From Candolleomyces eurysporus (taxonomy: Eukaryota > Basidiomycota > Agaricomycetes > Agaricales > Psathyrellaceae): 19,750 bases of DNA. The position numbers and the translations under genes were made by a program. Positions 18,758 through 19,750 of the stretch are shown here, one piece after another. The stretch lies in contig JANBPK010000136.1 in NCBI GenBank assembly GCA_027579435.1, forward strand, positions 1 through 19,750. The letters are read 5' to 3'. Numbering within the stretch: the stretch's first letter is position 1; every line of letters starts with the position of its first letter. Under the pieces are notes generated by a model that saw nothing but the letters and a program-made list of their open reading frames with translations, did not search any database and was not told where the DNA came from.

Positions 18758-19750
18758 AAACCGATCTGTGGCTTATCCCGCTCACTTCAAGATCTCTAGA
18801 CATAAGTTATAACTCGACGCTCCTTCGCTTTCGTTCTCTCATTTCATTTGATGCCAACCCACGACTCACGGACGCCATGAACCGGATTTCTTTTTTACGC
18901 ACTATCATGGACTGCATCCTCACGCGCGTGTTCCGTGAACATCGTGGCATTCCTTTTTTCTCGTTATCGTTCTTGTTTTCGCTCTCTTTTTGCTCATGCA
19001 CGAACTCAACCACACGCCGATCGATGCTGATGTATCTATACGCTTCTTGCAGCAATGACTTGCTTTGTATTTTATTCTGATGATGACCATGACCTTTGGC
19101 GGAGCCATATTTATCTTCTACTTTACATACTGCTCTCGTATTTTTTCACGAGTAAATGACTCGAAACAATGTGATGATGCGTTTCTTCGTTCACCCTGAC
19201 AATATTCTCGACTGAGACTTGGAAGAAAATCAGTGTTTGTGTCTCTGGAGCTTATCGACCTCGCTGGTTCCCAATAAACGATGCAGCTGCGCCTCGTGTG
19301 TTCGGTGTCTTCCCCACGAGGCCAGAGCAACTCCACTCAGTGAGTCGTAAGATCTGGTGCATACAATTCTGCGCAAAGGCCAGTCCGCAACTGGGAAACT
19401 CGAGCCCTCAATTTATCAATCGATTCACTCAGGATCACTCCAAGAATAGTGTTTGTGAAGAATCTAAATTGCATTTTGACCATCTACTAGTAGATGATAT
19501 TGTGAGGAGTCTAAAGGTACACCATATGAAGTGGTATGTGCTAATGATAAGCTGGTTGAAGGTCGTTAATAAACTAGTAGGATAAGTATAGACACAGACA
19601 GAACTAAGGCTACAGTGGGTTTGGCGATGAAAGCCAGGCAGAGATACTTGATACAGTAGAGGATAATGAAACGAGAGGTGGGTATGCAGGTGGTAGTGTT
19701 CAACACGCATTAAGCGTGTATTTGATGAATTTGTTGGGAGACCGTGGAAG
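18758..19750. other. Receptor 3' flank and distal intergenic sequence
   Basis: The first 250 bp contain the short blocks shared with the 3' flank of the relic receptor (18816-18826 and 18996-19008). Beyond about 19100 I see no gene. A perfect 16-bp palindrome (CATCTACTAGTAGATG) lies at 19482-19497. Confidence 0.5.

Noticed and set aside
18754..19080. Plus-strand frame ending CILF, resembling a CaaX box
   Set aside because: It overlaps the receptor 3' end, is rich in hydrophobic low-complexity sequence, and lies in the flank shared with the relic receptor. The C-terminal match is most likely chance.
1..19750. tRNA, rRNA, CRISPR or transposase genes
   Set aside because: I looked for T-loop-like TTCGA signatures, spaced short repeats and catalytic motifs and saw none that fold or align convincingly. 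A TTCGATTCC near 7417 lacks a pairing stem.

Overview
The window looks like nuclear DNA of a filamentous basidiomycete, most likely an Agaricomycete. Genes are broken by many 42-88 bp introns with GT..AG ends and CTAAC/CTGAC-like branch sites. The right third carries the hallmark of a B-type (pheromone/receptor) mating locus: a lipopeptide pheromone precursor ending in the CaaX box CVIA, next to STE3-class seven-helix receptor genes. The species cannot be named from the sequence alone.

Layout. 1-1084 and 5655-6737 are two nearly identical direct copies of a repeat of about 1.08 kb. A more diverged partial copy follows the first one in tandem (about 1096-1635). 1641-3800 has no convincing gene, only faint minus-strand relics. 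4007-5122 is a four-exon gene for a conserved fungal protein of unknown function, with a TATA box upstream. 7503-10725 holds three consecutive plus-strand genes that I read as one unrecognised family. They share the core motif N-I-G-(P)-G-G-x-F-I-x-Y-K, phase-1 introns and a C-terminal helical segment, but have unrelated N-termini. One has a Tyr/Pro/Gln-rich repeat domain.

Mating region. A decayed STE3 receptor relic lies on the minus strand (13212-14710), bracketed by two diverged direct repeats (about 11505-12095 and 14815-15425). An 80-residue pheromone precursor gene (15902-16144) has a TATA box and a tight cluster of ACAATG/CATTGT sites upstream. An apparently intact receptor (17008-18757, five exons, 504 aa) has ACAATG and ACAAAGGG sites upstream. 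The relic and the intact receptor are inverted duplicates: they share exon lengths, intron positions and short 3' flank matches.

How the genes work together. The secreted farnesylated peptide and the STE3 receptor form a mating recognition module. The HMG-type sites suggest both respond to a pheromone-activated HMG-box regulator. In a functional mating specificity, the pheromone normally activates the receptor of another allele rather than its own neighbour. The role of the three-gene family beside the locus is unknown.
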